A stretch of 64,000 nt of DNA from Actinoplanes ianthinogenes. Its GTDB lineage: Bacteria > Actinomycetota > Actinomycetes > Mycobacteriales > Micromonosporaceae. The stretch is from contig NZ_AP023356.1 in NCBI RefSeq assembly GCF_018324205.1, positions 3,489,501 through 3,553,500 on the forward strand, read 5' to 3'. How positions within the stretch are numbered: the stretch's first letter is position 1; each line of letters starts with the position of its first letter. The position numbers were made by a program, and so were the translations under genes. Of the stretch, positions 19,002-28,820 are shown piece by piece. The notes under the pieces were generated by a model. That model saw only the letters and a program-made list of their open reading frames with translations, did no database searches and was not told the origin of the DNA.

Positions 19002-19199
19002 ATGCAGGGCACCATCGCCACCTTCGACCCCGGCACCCGCAGTGGCACGCTGCTCCTCGATGACGGCTCTGAGCTGGCCTTCGGCGCGGACGCGTTCGAC
19101 CGCTCCGGGCTGCGGCTGCTGCGACTCGGTCAACGGGTCTCGATCGACGCCGAACCGGGCGGCGCGGTGCGTCGTGTGTTAATTCCTGGGATCGCTTAA
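19002..19199 (+). CDS. Small cold-shock-like (OB-fold) protein
   Basis: A 65-residue protein, MQGTIATFDPGTRSGTLLLDDGSELAF, resembling the first strands of cold-shock domains (GTVxxFD..xGxGxLxxDDG). The RNA-binding RNP1 aromatic residues (KGFGFI) are replaced by SGTLLL, so nucleic-acid binding is doubtful. It begins ten bases after cofC ends on the same strand, suggesting co-transcription; the same pairing occurs in relatives as far as I recall, but I cannot check it. Confidence 0.65.
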   Translation: MQGTIATFDPGTRSGTLLLDDGSELAFGADAFDRSGLRLLRLGQRVSIDAEPGGAVRRVLIPGIA

Positions 19200-19254
19200 G
19201 TTGATCATTGGTTAGTTCGTTTCACGTTCCGCCCGGACCGGCAATGATGGACCC

Positions 19255-21528
19255 ATGCACACCCCGCCCCGGACCCCCGAGACCCGCCGGCGTGGCCCGA
19301 ACGGCCGCTTTCTCCCGCGTACGCCCGCCGACGCCGTCGATGTAACTGAACCGGTCAAGCCTGTGGTGGAGGATGCGGTGCCGAAAGCCAAACCCGTGGA
19401 GAAACCGGTCGAACCCGAGCCGGTCTTCGAGGAGTTCGAGGCGGAGGAGGAAGAGGCGGGTTACTACCTCCCCGACGACCGCTTCGCGAACCGGGAGTTG
19501 TCCTGGCTCGATTTCAACGCGCGGGTGCTGGCGCTCGCCGAGGATCCGAGCACCCCGCTGCTGGAGCGGGCGAAATTCCTCGCCATCTTCGCGAGCAACC
19601 TGGACGAGTTCTACATGGTCCGGGTCGCCGGGCTGAAACGCCGGTTGAGCGCCGGTCTGCCGGTCCGCGGCGGTGACCGTTCCCCGCTGCGGCAGCAGAT
19701 CGAGCTGATCACCGAGCGCACCGCCGACCTGGTCACCCGGCACGCCGCCTGCTTCTCCGACGAGGTCCGGCCGAAACTGGCCGCCGAGAGCATCGAGCTG
19801 GTCAGCTGGAAAGAGCTGGACGAGCCCGAGCGGGGCCGGCTGCGCACCTTCTTCCGGGAGCAGGTGTTCCCGGTGCTCACCCCGCTGGCGGTGGACCCGG
19901 CGCACCCGTTCCCCTACATCTCCAGCCGCTCGCTCAACCTGGCCGTGGCGCTGCGCTACCCGGACGGCGACAACCCGGAGCTGTTCGCCCGGATCAAGGT
20001 GCCGAACAACGTCCCCCGCTTCGTCACCGTGCAGAACGACAGTCGCGGCGTGCGCTTCCTGCCGATCGAGGACCTGATCGCGAACCATCTGGACCAGCTC
20101 TTCCCGGGCATGCAGATCCTGGAGGTGCACGCGTTCCGGGTGACCCGCAACGCCGAGCTGGAGGTCGACGAGGACCGCGACGAGGACCTGTTGCAGGCGC
20201 TGGAGCGGGAGCTGGCGCAGCGGCGGTTCGGCCCGCCGGTCCGGCTCGAGGTGGCCGCCTCGATCAGCGACCACGTGCTCGACCTGCTGGTCCGCGAGCT
20301 CGACATGGACAGTCACGACGTGCTGCGGGTGCCCGGCCTGCTCGACCTCTCGGCGCTCTGGCAGGTGTTCGGCGAGTGCGACCGCGACGATCTGAAGGAT
20401 CGCCCTTTCGTCCCGGCGACCCACCCGCAGCTGGCCGACGGCGAGGTGCCGCGCAGCGTGTTCAACCGGCTGCGGGAGTCGGACATCCTGGTCCACCACC
20501 CCTATCACTCCTTCTCGACGAGCGTGCAGCGCTTCATCGAGCAGGCGGCGGCCGACCCGAACGTGCTGGCCATCAAGCAGACGCTCTATCGCACGTCGGG
20601 TGACTCGCCGATCGTCGACGCGCTGGTCGACGCGGCCGCCGCCGGCAAGCAGGTGGTCGTGCTGGTCGAGGTGAAAGCCCGGTTCGACGAGGTGGCCAAC
20701 ATCGCGTGGGCGCGCACCCTGGAGCGGGCCGGCTGCCACGTGGTCTACGGCCTGGTCGGGCTCAAGACGCACTGCAAGACCGCGCTGGTGGTCCGGCAGG
20801 AGGGCAACCAGCTGCGGCGGTACTGCCACATCGGCACCGGCAACTACCACCCGAAGACCGCCCGGCTCTACGAGGACTTCGGCATGCTGACCGCCGACCC
20901 CGAGGTGGGCGCGGATGTCACCGACCTGTTCAACGTACTCACCGGGTACAGCCGGCAGACCACGTTCCGGCGGCTGCTGGTGGCCCCGCACGGGGTGCGC
21001 CGCGGCCTGCTGGACCGGCTGGAGGAGCAGGCCAAGATCGCCCGGGCGGGCGGTGAGGCGCTCGTCCAGATCAAGGTCAACTCGATGGTGGACGAGGAGA
21101 CCGCGGACGCGCTCTACCGCGCCTCGCAGGACGGCGTGAAGATCGACCTGGTCATCCGCGGCATGTGCACGCTGCGCCCGGGCGTTCCCGGCCTGTCCGA
21201 CAACATCCGGGTCCGCTCGATCGTCGGACGGTTCCTGGAGCACTCCCGGGTGTTCCGGTTCGGCGCCGGTGACGACGCGGAGTACTGGATCGGCTCCGCC
21301 GACCTGATGCATCGCAACCTGGACCGCCGGGTGGAGGCGCTGGTCAAGGTCACCATGGCGTCCGCCCGCGAGGAGCTGCGCAACGTGCTGGAGCTGTCGA
21401 TGGCCGAGGGCACCGAGGGCTGGGACCTGGGCGGCGACGGCGTCTGGCGGCGCAACACCAGCGACCCGACCGGGAAGCAGATGCACCTCCAGGAGGCCCT
21501 GCTGCGGCGGGTCATCAAGGCGAGCTGA
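19255..21528 (+). CDS. ppk1: Polyphosphate kinase
   Basis: Ppk1 reversibly builds polyphosphate chains from ATP through a phospho-histidine. The 757-residue protein has an unusual 75-residue Pro/Glu-rich N-terminal extension before [17 protein letters not shown]. Then come [17 protein letters not shown] near 117-133, the first PLD-like domain with [18 protein letters not shown] near 416, [17 protein letters not shown] near 440, and the autophosphorylated-histidine region [16 protein letters not shown] near 502-517. [20 protein letters not shown] follows near 523. It overlaps the next Nudix/phosphatase gene by one base (TGATG), indicating coupling. Confidence 0.97.
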   Translation: MHTPPRTPETRRRGPNGRFLPRTPADAVDVTEPVKPVVEDAVPKAKPVEKPVEPEPVFEEFEAEEEEAGYYLPDDRFANRELSWLDFNARVLALAEDPSTPLLERAKFLAIFASNLDEFYMVRVAGLKRRLSAGLPVRGGDRSPLRQQIELITERTADLVTRHAACFSDEVRPKLAAESIELVSWKELDEPERGRLRTFFREQVFPVLTPLAVDPAHPFPYISSRSLNLAVALRYPDGDNPELFARIKVPNNVPRFVTVQNDSRGVRFLPIEDLIANHLDQLFPGMQILEVHAFRVTRNAELEVDEDRDEDLLQALERELAQRRFGPPVRLEVAASISDHVLDLLVRELDMDSHDVLRVPGLLDLSALWQVFGECDRDDLKDRPFVPATHPQLADGEVPRSVFNRLRESDILVHHPYHSFSTSVQRFIEQAAADPNVLAIKQTLYRTSGDSPIVDALVDAAAAGKQVVVLVEVKARFDEVANIAWARTLERAGCHVVYGLVGLKTHCKTALVVRQEGNQLRRYCHIGTGNYHPKTARLYEDFGMLTADPEVGADVTDLFNVLTGYSRQTTFRRLLVAPHGVRRGLLDRLEEQAKIARAGGEALVQIKVNSMVDEETADALYRASQDGVKIDLVIRGMCTLRPGVPGLSDNIRVRSIVGRFLEHSRVFRFGAGDDAEYWIGSADLMHRNLDRRVEALVKVTMASAREELRNVLELSMAEGTEGWDLGGDGVWRRNTSDPTGKQMHLQEALLRRVIKAS

Positions 21529-22409
21529 TGGTCGCACCGGTACACGCCGCGGGCGGGGTGCTCTACCGCCCGGGCGCGGACGGCACGCCCGAGGTGTGCC
21601 TGGTGCACCGCCCGCGGTACGACGACTGGAGCCTGCCCAAGGGCACCGTCAAACGCGGCGAGCCGGCGCTGGCCGCGGCGGTCCGCGAGGTGGCCGAGGA
21701 GACCGGCGCCCAGGGCATACCCGAGTTCGGCCTGCCCGAGGTGTCCTACGTGCTGCCCGGCGGACGGCCGAAAACCGTCCGGTTCTGGCTGATGCGCGCC
21801 GCCGGCGACGACGGCCCGGTGCAGGACACCGACGAGGTCGACAAGCTCACCTGGCTGCCGATCCCCGAGGCCGTCGACCGCCTGACCTATCCGGACGAGC
21901 GCCCGCTGCTCGACCTGGTCGCCGGCCTGCCCCCGGTCACCTCGGTGGTGGCGCTGGTCCGGCACGCGCACGCCGGCGAGCGGAAGCACTGGAGCGGGCC
22001 GGACTCGCTGCGCCCGATCAGCCCGAAAGGGCAGCGGCAGGCCGGCCGGGTCGCCGAGCGGCTGGCCACGTTCCGGCCCCGGCGGCTGGTCGCGGCCACC
22101 CCGTTGCGCTGCTCGCAGACCCTGCACCCGCTGGCCGCGGCGACCGGGCTGCCGCTGGTGGTGGACCCCGCGTTCGCCGAGCCGGACGACCCGTCCGGGC
22201 TGCCGGCCCGGCTGCGGGCCGCCCGGGCACGGCTGGCCGAGCTGCGGGCCGCCGGCCGGGTGGTGGTGTGCAGCCAGGGCAAGGTCATGCCGCCGCTGCT
22301 CGCCGAGCTCACCGGGGCGGGCGACGCCGAGCCGTACCGGACCCGCAAGGGTGACGGCTGGCTGCTCACCTGGTCCGGCGCGACGCTGCTAGGGGTCTCG
22401 CACTGGTGA
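21528..22409 (+). CDS. Nudix hydrolase fused to histidine phosphatase (MutT1-like)
   Basis: A 293-residue two-domain protein. Residues 1-135 form a Nudix domain with the box GTVKRGEPALAAAVREVAEETGAQG (residues 38-62). Residues 145-293 form a histidine-phosphatase domain beginning LVRHAHAGERKHW, with the typical ATPLRCSQTL segment. The same fusion in mycobacteria, MutT1, degrades 8-oxo-GTP and diadenosine polyphosphates. Coupling to ppk1 suggests a role in nucleotide or polyphosphate housekeeping. The short membrane gene on the other strand ends inside its 3' end (44-base convergent overlap). Confidence 0.9.
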   Translation: MVAPVHAAGGVLYRPGADGTPEVCLVHRPRYDDWSLPKGTVKRGEPALAAAVREVAEETGAQGIPEFGLPEVSYVLPGGRPKTVRFWLMRAAGDDGPVQDTDEVDKLTWLPIPEAVDRLTYPDERPLLDLVAGLPPVTSVVALVRHAHAGERKHWSGPDSLRPISPKGQRQAGRVAERLATFRPRRLVAATPLRCSQTLHPLAAATGLPLVVDPAFAEPDDPSGLPARLRAARARLAELRAAGRVVVCSQGKVMPPLLAELTGAGDAEPYRTRKGDGWLLTWSGATLLGVSHW

Positions 22410-22776
22410 GCTGCTCGATCCGCCAGTGGCCGACCAGGTCGCCGGTGAGCCAGCGGGCCCGCCACAGCTCGTCGCGGCGGGGCTCCCAGTCGCGATAGGG
22501 CAGCAACGCGAGCCGCCAGCTCAGCACCCCGGCCAGGTACCAGCCGTACAGCGGGATAGCGCCCGCCAGGCCGTCTCTGGCTCGGTAGGACGTGCCGGGG
22601 GCGTACCCGGCCACGGCCAGGCCGCACCAGCCGCAGGTGATCAGCCAGTCCAGCGCCGGCCAGCCGGTGGCGTGCTCGGCCAGGTCGCCGAGCGTCCACC
22701 CCGGCACGACGGCCAGCGCGAACAGGCCGGCGGCCAGTCCCGCGCGGGCCGTCAACCCTCTCGGTCTGCGTTCCAT
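22366..22776 (-). CDS. Small membrane protein, function unknown
   Basis: A 136-residue protein with hydrophobic segments at about residues 10-30 (ARAGLAAGLFALAVVPGWTLG), 42-57 and 70-92, a Trp-rich C-terminal half (WEPRRDELWRARW) and a basic tail. I do not recognise a family. It ends inside the Nudix/phosphatase gene on the opposite strand. The hupB gene upstream on the same strand is separated by a terminator. Confidence 0.55.
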   Translation of the reverse strand: MERRPRGLTARAGLAAGLFALAVVPGWTLGDLAEHATGWPALDWLITCGWCGLAVAGYAPGTSYRARDGLAGAIPLYGWYLAGVLSWRLALLPYRDWEPRRDELWRARWLTGDLVGHWRIEQLTSARPLAASRRTR

Positions 22777-22816
22777 GCCCGGACCGTAGGCCCGGGCGGC
22801 GGTTCGCCCGCGGCAA

Positions 22817-22853
22817 ACAAAAAGGCGTCCACCGTACGGTGGACGCCTTTTGT
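22817..22853 (-). terminator. Intrinsic terminator of hupB
   Basis: A palindrome of about 18 bp per arm centred on GTAC (ACAAAAGGCGTCCACCGT and complement), with T-runs at both outer ends. It lies 13 bases past the hupB stop. Confidence 0.92.
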
Positions 22854-22865
22854 GGTGCCTCGACC

Positions 22866-23576
22866 TCAGCGGGCCTTGCGGTTCGAGGCCGCCCGAGCCG
22901 TCGATGCGCTCTTCGCCCGGGCCGGAGCCGCGGCCGGAGTCGCGGTCTTGCGCGCCGTGGTCTTCTTCGCCGCGGTCGCCTTGGTCGTCGCCTTCTTCGC
23001 CGGTGCGGTCTTGGCCACCGTCGTCTTCTTGGCCGGCGCGGTCTTCGTCGCCGCCTTCTTCGCCGGGGCCGTCTTGGCCGCCGACTTCGCCGCCGTCTTC
23101 GTCGCTGTCGCCTTCGTCGCCGTCGTCTTCGTCGCCGTCTTCTTGGCCACGGCCGGCGTCGCCGACTTCTTCGTCGCGGCCGTCTTCGCCGCCGCCGTCG
23201 CCGTCGTCTTCTTCGCCGCGGCCGTGGTGGTGGTCGCGGCCTTCTTCGCCGGCGCGGCCTTGGTCACCGCCGTCTTCTTGGCGCCGGCCGCCTTGGCCGG
23301 TTTCCCGGCGGCGACCAGTTCCCGGAAGGTGTTGCCCGGCCGGAATGCGGCGACGGACGTCTTCTTCACCTTCACCGGCTCGCCGGTTCGCGGATTCCGG
23401 GCGGTACGCGCATTACGCGTCCGCTTCTCCCAGGAACCGAAGCCGGTAAGGGAGACCTTGTCACCCTTGGCGACGGCGTTCTGCACCTCACTGATGAACG
23501 CGTCAAGCGCAGTCGTCGCCGTCTTCCTGTCGCCCAGCTTGACGGCGAGCGCCTCAATGAGCTCGGCCTTGTTCAC
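22866..23576 (-). CDS. hupB: HU-family nucleoid protein with histone-H1-like tail
   Basis: A 236-residue HU protein. Residues 1-93 form the DNA-bending HU fold ([55 protein letters not shown]). The remaining 140 residues are a Lys/Ala/Thr tail with recurring PAKKA and AAKKTT units, like eukaryotic histone H1 and mycobacterial Hlp. It should compact DNA. The tail's codon repetition produces long antisense frames that are not genes. GTG start with GGGAGGAA upstream. Downstream is an intrinsic terminator, so it is probably monocistronic. Confidence 0.95.
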   Translation of the reverse strand: MNKAELIEALAVKLGDRKTATTALDAFISEVQNAVAKGDKVSLTGFGSWEKRTRNARTARNPRTGEPVKVKKTSVAAFRPGNTFRELVAAGKPAKAAGAKKTAVTKAAPAKKAATTTTAAAKKTTATAAAKTAATKKSATPAVAKKTATKTTATKATATKTAAKSAAKTAPAKKAATKTAPAKKTTVAKTAPAKKATTKATAAKKTTARKTATPAAAPARAKSASTARAASNRKAR

Positions 23577-23689
23577 GGTTTCCTCCCGGACGTGAGAACT
23601 GGCCCGTCGCAGGCCATTCTGCGCGCACCGTATGCCCTCTGACCTGGAGACACAAACATTCGTGGCAAAAATCCGTTGTGTCCCAACGA

Positions 23690-23726
23690 AATTCGCCCCC
23701 GCCGGTTACCCCGGCGGGGGCGAATT
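23690..23726 (-). terminator. Intrinsic terminator of leuCD
   Basis: A perfect 16 bp stem (23690-23705 with 23711-23726) rich in C/G with AATT ends and a 5-base loop, starting 12 bases after the leuD stop. Confidence 0.88.
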
Positions 23727-23737
23727 CTTGCCCGTGG

Positions 23738-24328
23738 TTAAAGAGTGACGACCGGCTTGAAAGCCGGGCGGCCCTTCTCGTACGCACTAATCGCGTCCTC
23801 GTGGCGCAACGTCAGTCCGATGTCGTCGAGCCCCTCCATCAGACGCCAGCGGCTGAAATCGTCGATCGGGAACGAGTACGCCGCGTCGTCCACCCGGACC
23901 ACCCGCTCGGCCAGGTCGATCGTGATCTGCTTCTCCGGCTCGCTCTCGGCGAGATCCCAGAGGCTCTCCACGATCTTCTGGTCGAGCTGGACCGGCAGCA
24001 GGCCCTCCTTGAGCGCGTTGCCCCGGAAGATGTCGCCGAACCGGGCCGCGATCACCACCTTGAAGCCCCAGTCGCGCAGCGCCCAGACGGCGTGCTGGCG
24101 GGACGAGCCGGTGCCGAAGTTCGGCCCGGCGACCAGGATGGTGGCGCCGTTGTGGGCCGGGTTGTGCAGCACGAAATGCGGGTCCTCGCGCCAGGCGCTG
24201 AACAGACCGTCCTCGAAGCCGGTGCGGGTGACCCGCTTCAGGTAGACCGCCGGGATGATCTGGTCGGTATCCACATCGGAGCGGCGGAGCGGCATGACCT
24301 TGCCGCTGTGGGTGACGAACTTGTCCAT
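23738..24328 (-). CDS. leuD: 3-isopropylmalate dehydratase, small subunit
   Basis: LeuD pairs with LeuC to isomerise 2- and 3-isopropylmalate in leucine synthesis; the same enzyme also isomerises citramalate in the CimA isoleucine route. The 196-residue protein has [16 protein letters not shown] at about 18-33, [15 protein letters not shown] near 70-84 and [17 protein letters not shown] near 97-113. It follows leuC by 16 bases and is followed by a terminator. Confidence 0.96.
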   Translation of the reverse strand: MDKFVTHSGKVMPLRRSDVDTDQIIPAVYLKRVTRTGFEDGLFSAWREDPHFVLHNPAHNGATILVAGPNFGTGSSRQHAVWALRDWGFKVVIAARFGDIFRGNALKEGLLPVQLDQKIVESLWDLAESEPEKQITIDLAERVVRVDDAAYSFPIDDFSRWRLMEGLDDIGLTLRHEDAISAYEKGRPAFKPVVTL

Positions 24329-24344
24329 GTCGTTGATCCCCTAC

Positions 24345-25799
24345 TCAGAGGTCGGCGGGGGCGGCCAGCTTGCCGACCACGGCGGTGGCGGCGGCGACCT
24401 GCGGCGAGACCAGGTGGGTACGCCCACCCTTGCCCTGCCGGCCCTCGAAGTTGCGGTTGGAGGTGGACGCCGCGCGCTGCCCGGGGCTGAGCGTGTCCGG
24501 GTTCATGCCGAGGCACATCGAACAGCCGGCGAACCGCCACTCGGCGCCCGCGTCCGTGAAGATCTTGTCCAGGCCCTCGGCCTCGGCCTGCTCGCGCACC
24601 AGGTAGGAGCCCGGGACGATCATCATCCGGACGCCGTCGGCGACCTTGCGCCCACGGATCACGTCGGCGGCGGCCCGCAGGTCCTCCAGCCGGCCGTTGG
24701 TGCACGAGCCGACGAAGACCACGTCGACCGGGACCTCACGGAACGGGGTGCCCGGCGTCAGGTCCATGTACGCCAGGGCGCGCTCGGCGGCCCCGCGCTC
24801 GACCTCGTCCAGGAAGTCCTCCGGGTTCGGCACCACGCCGTCGAGCGCCGCGCCCTGCCCCGGGTTGGTGCCCCAGGTGATGAACGGGCTGATCGTGGCG
24901 GCGTCCAGGATGATCTCGGTGTCGTACTCCGCGTCCTCGTCGGTGGCGAGGGTCTTCCAGTACGCGACCGCGGCGTCCCAGTCGGCGCCCTGCGGGGCGT
25001 GCTTGCGGCCCTTCAGGTACTCGAACGTGGTCTCGTCCGGCGCGATCATGCCGGCCTTGGCGCCCCACTCGATCGACATGTTGCAGATCGTCATCCGGCC
25101 CTCCATGGAGAGCTTGCGGATCGCCTCGCCGCGGTACTCCACGATGTGGCCGTTGCCGCCGCCGGTGCCGGTCTGCGTGATCAGCGCAAGGATCAGGTCT
25201 TTCGCACTCGTCCCGGCGGGCAGGTCGCCGACGACCGTGACGGCCATCGTCTTCGGTTTCGCCTGCGGCAGCGTCTGGGTGGCGAGCACGTGCTCGACCT
25301 CGCTGGTGCCGATGCCGAAGGCCAGCGCGCCGAACGCGCCGTGGGTCGCGGTGTGCGAGTCGCCGCAGACGATCGTCGTGCCGGGCTGGGTCAGGCCCAG
25401 CTGCGGGCCGATCACGTGCACGATGCCCTGGTTCACGTCACCGAGCGGGCGGATCTCCACGCCGAACTCGGCGCAGTTCTTCCGCAGGGTCTCGATCTGG
25501 GTGCGGGAAACCGTGTCCGCGATGGTCAGCAGCTCGCCGCGGCGGGTGTTGAACGAGGGATCCGAGTACCCGGTCGGGGTGTTGTGGTCCTCCGTCGCGA
25601 GCGTGAGGTCGGTCCGGCGCACCGACCGGCCGGCCATCCGCAGCCCGTCGAACGCCTGCGGGCTGGTGACCTCGTGCAGCAGGTGCAGGTCGATGAAGAG
25701 CAGGTCCGGCTCGCCCTCGGCCGTGCGCACCACGTGGTCATCCCAGACCTTCTCGGCCAGGGTCCTGGGTTTCCCGCTGTCGGGAGTGACTCCCACCAT
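24345..25799 (-). CDS. leuC: 3-isopropylmalate dehydratase, large subunit
   Basis: The 484-residue catalytic subunit of isopropylmalate isomerase, a [4Fe-4S] aconitase-family enzyme. It has [46 protein letters not shown] near 143-175, and the cluster cysteines in GSCTNGR near 365 and [10 protein letters not shown] near 425. A TAGGAT -10 lies six bases before the ATG (25797-25799), so transcription likely starts at or next to the A of ATG and the mRNA is leaderless. The promoter overlaps a palindrome shared with the divergent regulator gene. Confidence 0.96.
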   Translation of the reverse strand: MVGVTPDSGKPRTLAEKVWDDHVVRTAEGEPDLLFIDLHLLHEVTSPQAFDGLRMAGRSVRRTDLTLATEDHNTPTGYSDPSFNTRRGELLTIADTVSRTQIETLRKNCAEFGVEIRPLGDVNQGIVHVIGPQLGLTQPGTTIVCGDSHTATHGAFGALAFGIGTSEVEHVLATQTLPQAKPKTMAVTVVGDLPAGTSAKDLILALITQTGTGGGNGHIVEYRGEAIRKLSMEGRMTICNMSIEWGAKAGMIAPDETTFEYLKGRKHAPQGADWDAAVAYWKTLATDEDAEYDTEIILDAATISPFITWGTNPGQGAALDGVVPNPEDFLDEVERGAAERALAYMDLTPGTPFREVPVDVVFVGSCTNGRLEDLRAAADVIRGRKVADGVRMMIVPGSYLVREQAEAEGLDKIFTDAGAEWRFAGCSMCLGMNPDTLSPGQRAASTSNRNFEGRQGKGGRTHLVSPQVAAATAVVGKLAAPADL

Positions 25800-25803
25800 C
25801 TGG

Positions 25804-25824
25804 ACATCCTAAATTCTGGAATGT
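25804..25824. promoter_or_regulatory. Imperfect palindromic operator between leuC and the ndgR-like gene
   Basis: A 21-base imperfect palindrome with outer arms ACATCC and GGAATGT and an A/T-rich middle. It covers the leuC -10 (TAGGAT on the minus strand) in a 49-base divergent gap. The adjacent IclR protein is the natural candidate to bind it; this is inference from position and symmetry. Confidence 0.55.
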
Positions 25825-25848
25825 ATGTTTCGGCTTGTGGGACACAGT

Positions 25849-26535
25849 ATGAGCGGTGTAGGCGTTCTCGACAAGGCGGTTGTCATCCTCGCCGCATGTG
25901 TCGACGGCGCCAGCCTGGCCGAGTTGGTCGAACGCACGAAGCTTCCGCGGGCGACCGCACATCGCCTGGCCCAGGCTCTGGAGATTCATCGGATGCTGGT
26001 CCGGGACACTCAAGGAAGATGGCGCCCCGGACCTCGTCTGGGCGAGTTGGCGAACGCCGCGCCCGACGTTCTGCTGACCGCCGCCGAGCCCCTGCTTTCC
26101 GCATTGCGGGATGCGACGGGTGAGAGCGCGCAGCTCTACCTGCGCCGCGCGGACGAGCGCATCTGCGTCGCCGCCGCCGAGCGCGCGAGTGGTCTTCGCG
26201 ACACCGTGCCGGTCGGCTCGGTGCTGCCGATGGTGGCCGGCTCGGCCGCCCAGATCCTGCTCGCCTGGGAGCCACCGGAAGCGGTCATGCCGCTCCTGCC
26301 CCGCTGCAAGTTCACCGGCCGCACCCTGGCCGAGGTGCGCCGCCGCGGCTGGGCCCAGAGCGTCGCCGAGCGCGAGCCGGGCGTGGCCAGCGTCTCCGCC
26401 CCGATCCGCGACCGCACCGGGAGGGTGATCGCCGCCATCTCGATAAGCGGTCCGATCGAACGCCTCGGCCGCCGCCCCGGCGAACGCCACGCCATGGCCG
26501 TCGTCCGCGCCGGCCAGCGCCTGTCCGGCCTCTGA
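25849..26535 (+). CDS. ndgR: IclR-family regulator, NdgR/LtbR-like
   Basis: A 228-residue IclR regulator starting MSGVGVLDKAVVILAACVDG, which resembles streptomycete NdgR. The winged helix-turn-helix spans residues 15-60 (LAELVERTKLPRATAHRLAQAL). The C-terminal effector domain includes GSVLPMVAGSAAQILLAW and WAQSVAEREPGVASVSAPI. NdgR/LtbR proteins control leuCD and other amino acid genes and lie divergent to leuCD, exactly as here. I chose ATG 25849 over an in-frame ATG at 25825 inside the palindrome. Confidence 0.9.
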   Translation: MSGVGVLDKAVVILAACVDGASLAELVERTKLPRATAHRLAQALEIHRMLVRDTQGRWRPGPRLGELANAAPDVLLTAAEPLLSALRDATGESAQLYLRRADERICVAAAERASGLRDTVPVGSVLPMVAGSAAQILLAWEPPEAVMPLLPRCKFTGRTLAEVRRRGWAQSVAEREPGVASVSAPIRDRTGRVIAAISISGPIERLGRRPGERHAMAVVRAGQRLSGL

Positions 26536-26572
26536 CCCCTCACGGTTTCCCCGGTTCCTCCCGAAATCCCTC

Positions 26573-26604
26573 GCGCCCGATGGCCCTTCCGCGCCATCGG
26601 GCGC
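26573..26604 (+). terminator. Hairpin after the ndgR-like gene
   Basis: A 12 bp perfect stem (GCGCCCGATGGC and complement) with an 8-base loop, 38 bases after the stop codon. It has no T-run, so it is a probable but not classical terminator. Confidence 0.6.
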
Positions 26605-26732
26605 GCCTCGTTCCGCGAGACCCGCTCCACCCCGGGCCGCTGCCGGCTCCCGCTTCGCTCACCCGCTTTCGGTACGCCCGAAGCACCACCCACCGCCGCG
26701 AAGTCCGCACCCCTCCCGTGATCCGGCTGACG

Positions 26733-27401
26733 TCACGGGACCCAGACGGCGTTGTCGTGGGCGAAGAGGACCTGCCGAGGGTCGAGGGCGAGCAAACGGT
26801 CCAGCCAGGGCGCGGGCCGGCCGATGGCGGCACGCCGGGCGAGGACGTCCCCGGTGAAGGCGGTGGCGTGGTCATGGCTCTGACCAGCGACGATCACGGT
26901 GCCGTCGGGGGTGGCGACGATCACGGACTGGTGGCCGGCGGTGTGCCCGGGGGTGGGCACGATCAGCACGCCGGGGAGGATCTCGGCTTCGCCGTCCAGT
27001 TCTTCCAGAACCGCGCCGGGGTGATCGACCAGATCGGCCAGGTATTCGTCGGACTCGCGGGCCAGGATGAGCTCGGCGCGCTGGGCGAAGACCGGGAGAC
27101 CGGCCAGTTCCGCGTTGCCGCCGCAGTGGTCGAAGTGCAGGTGGGAGTTGATGACGTACCGCAGATCGCCGGCCGTGGCACCGGCGGCCCGCAGCGCCGA
27201 GCCGAGCGGAACCCGGCGGGGCCGGTAATGGGCGTCGACGCCCGGGGCATGGCCCATGCCGGTGTCGACCAGGATCGCGCCCTCGGGATGATCGATCAGG
27301 TAGCCGAGGCAGGGTTCGGCGCGCGGCGCCCCGGTGCCGGTCTCCTCGGCAGGCCGGACGAAATACCCGAAGTCGACTCGGCGGACGGCGATGTCGGTCA
27401 T
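26733..27401 (-). CDS. Metallo-beta-lactamase-fold hydrolase, AHL-lactonase-like
   Basis: A 222-residue protein with the metal-binding motif SHLHFDHCGG near residue 88 (HxHxDH), the downstream histidine in TPGHTAGHQS near 150, and a conserved Asp/His region near the C-terminus (FAHDNAVWVP). The closest recognisable group is the N-acyl-homoserine lactonase-like branch, judged from DTGMGH and the GHTAGHQS spacing. The true substrate is unknown. The start ATG 27399-27401 (MTDIAVRRVDFG) is preferred to an upstream frame extension that runs into the tRNA region. Confidence 0.8.
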   Translation of the reverse strand: MTDIAVRRVDFGYFVRPAEETGTGAPRAEPCLGYLIDHPEGAILVDTGMGHAPGVDAHYRPRRVPLGSALRAAGATAGDLRYVINSHLHFDHCGGNAELAGLPVFAQRAELILARESDEYLADLVDHPGAVLEELDGEAEILPGVLIVPTPGHTAGHQSVIVATPDGTVIVAGQSHDHATAFTGDVLARRAAIGRPAPWLDRLLALDPRQVLFAHDNAVWVP

Positions 27402-27476
27402 CGCCGCAGTATCCCCAGCCCGGCACCGCATCGCCCGGCTTCTCTGCCGAGGGCAGAGAGGTCCGGCCGAAACGGC

Positions 27477-27508
27477 AGTGGCCCGCACCGTGATCGGTGC
27501 GGGCCACT
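27477..27508 (-). terminator. Terminator hairpin of tRNA-Glu
   Basis: A perfect 13 bp stem (AGTGGCCCGCACC and complement) with a 6-base loop, six bases downstream of the tRNA 3' CCA on the minus strand. Confidence 0.8.
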
Positions 27509-27513
27509 GTCTC

Positions 27514-27589
27514 TGGTAGTCCCGAAGGGATTCGAACCCTCGCTACCGCCTTGAGAGGGCGGCGTCCTAGGCCGCTAGACGACGGGACC
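27514..27589 (-). tRNA. tRNA-Glu (anticodon CTC), CCA encoded
   Basis: Cloverleaf read on the minus strand: acceptor GGTCCCG pairs with CGGGACT (one G-U pair), D-arm GTCTAGCGGCCTAGGAC, anticodon stem CCGCC/GGCGG around CTC, T-arm with GGTTCGAATCC, discriminator A and genomic CCA at 27514-27516. The body is identical to the second copy at 32117-32189. Confidence 0.95.
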
Positions 27590-27837
27590 AGAACCTGTCT
27601 TGCACCGCCCGCTCCTGCGGCGGCGCGGTGAACTCTATCAGCACCTTTGACGAATGTTCGAATCGGATACCCCGGTGCGGGCCGCCTCGTGACCGGCCCC
27701 ACAGCGACCGCCGATCCGGGCCGCGGCGAACCCGGACGGAGGGCTCGCTTCCCGGCGTACCGAAAGCGGAAAAGGCGGCGAAGGGGGCGCGGCAGCGACC
27801 GCGCCGCGAGCGAATCCGGCGTTTCCCGGAAAAGCGG
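27590..27837. other. 248-base gap without a gene
   Basis: It lies between the 5' end of tRNA-Glu and the end of the next minus-strand gene, so it should hold the tRNA promoter. It contains one copy of the short dispersed motif GGCGTACCGAAAGCGG (27754-27769). Open frames here show no coding signs. Confidence 0.5.
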
Positions 27838-28779
27838 TCAGCGATGGTTGAACGGGGCGACGGCCTCGCGGTTGCGCGCCGCGTCCTCCGGGCCGAGCAG
27901 CGCCTCGCACACCCGGATCAGGCGGCTGCGCAGGCCGGCGGCGCGGCGGGCGAGCTCGCGCTGACGTCCCACGTACTCCGCCTTGCCCTCCGGGGTCTCG
28001 ATCTTGACCGGGGGGTGCCCGTAGGAGGTCAGGTCGTAGGGGCTGGCCTGCATGTCCAGCAGGCGGATCTCGCCGGCCAGGGCGAAGCAGTCCAGGGCCA
28101 GCGCGCCGGGGACGGCCGGGCCGAGTTTCTGCGCCCACTTGTGCACGTCCATCGCGGCGTGCAGGCAGCCGGGCTGGTCGAGGTCGACCTGGGTGGCCCG
28201 GGTGGGCTGGAGCCGGTTGAGGCCGACGGCCTCCGGGGTGAAGAAGCGGAACGCGTCGTAGTGCGTGCAGCGGATGGTGTGCTGCTCGACCACCTTGTCG
28301 GTCTCGGACTGGCCGAGGCGCAGCGGCAGCGGGTGGCGGTGCTCCGGGTCGCGGTAGACCATCGCCCACTCGTGCAGGCCGAAGCAACCGGAGAAGACCG
28401 GGCGGGACGCGGTGGCGGTGAGCAGGCCGTGGATGTATCGCACGCTCTCGCCGCGGGCGTGCAGGAACGCGTCCTCGTCGAGGGCGACGATGCCGTCCTC
28501 GTGAGTGGCGTAGAACTTCCAGCCGGCGTGCTCGGCCAGCCCGTCGGGCGCCGCGGCCAGGCCGGCGCCGACCCCCGGGTGCCAGCGGCGCAGCATCGCC
28601 GGGCGGGTGCCGTAGTAGTCGTAGAGGAAGTCCTCGATGGCGTGTTTCTCACCCGTGGCCCGACGGGCACGGTGGCCCGCGGTCATCTGGTCGGCACGCT
28701 CGGCGTGCGCCCGGGCGAGGGGAATCCAGGTGACCGAGGGCAGCGTGGTGGTGAGTGCCCTCACCTGCTTGATCCCCAT
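27838..28779 (-). CDS. Conserved actinobacterial protein (often labelled 3-methyladenine DNA glycosylase)
   Basis: A 313-residue protein starting MGIKQVRALTTTLPSVTWIPLAR. It has recurring conserved His/Asp/Tyr stretches: EKHAIEDFLYDYYGTRPAMLRRWHPG, ALDEDAFLHARGESVRYIHGLL and QPGCLHAAMDVHKWAQKLGP, and ends in a basic helical tail. From memory, relatives are annotated as 3-methyladenine DNA glycosylases, but I see no recognised glycosylase fold motif (no HhH-GPD), so I leave the function open. The long reading frame beyond 28779 is not conserved-looking. Transcribed away from the ABC operon. Confidence 0.6.
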   Translation of the reverse strand: MGIKQVRALTTTLPSVTWIPLARAHAERADQMTAGHRARRATGEKHAIEDFLYDYYGTRPAMLRRWHPGVGAGLAAAPDGLAEHAGWKFYATHEDGIVALDEDAFLHARGESVRYIHGLLTATASRPVFSGCFGLHEWAMVYRDPEHRHPLPLRLGQSETDKVVEQHTIRCTHYDAFRFFTPEAVGLNRLQPTRATQVDLDQPGCLHAAMDVHKWAQKLGPAVPGALALDCFALAGEIRLLDMQASPYDLTSYGHPPVKIETPEGKAEYVGRQRELARRAAGLRSRLIRVCEALLGPEDAARNREAVAPFNHR

Positions 28780-28820
28780 CGCACCAATGTATCTAGCCGA
28801 AGCGATCAACACGATCACCG

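Noticed and set aside
22839..23642. Plus-strand Arg/Gly-rich open frames across hupB
   Set aside because: They mirror the Lys/Ala codon repetition of the HU tail; no start site or conserved domain.
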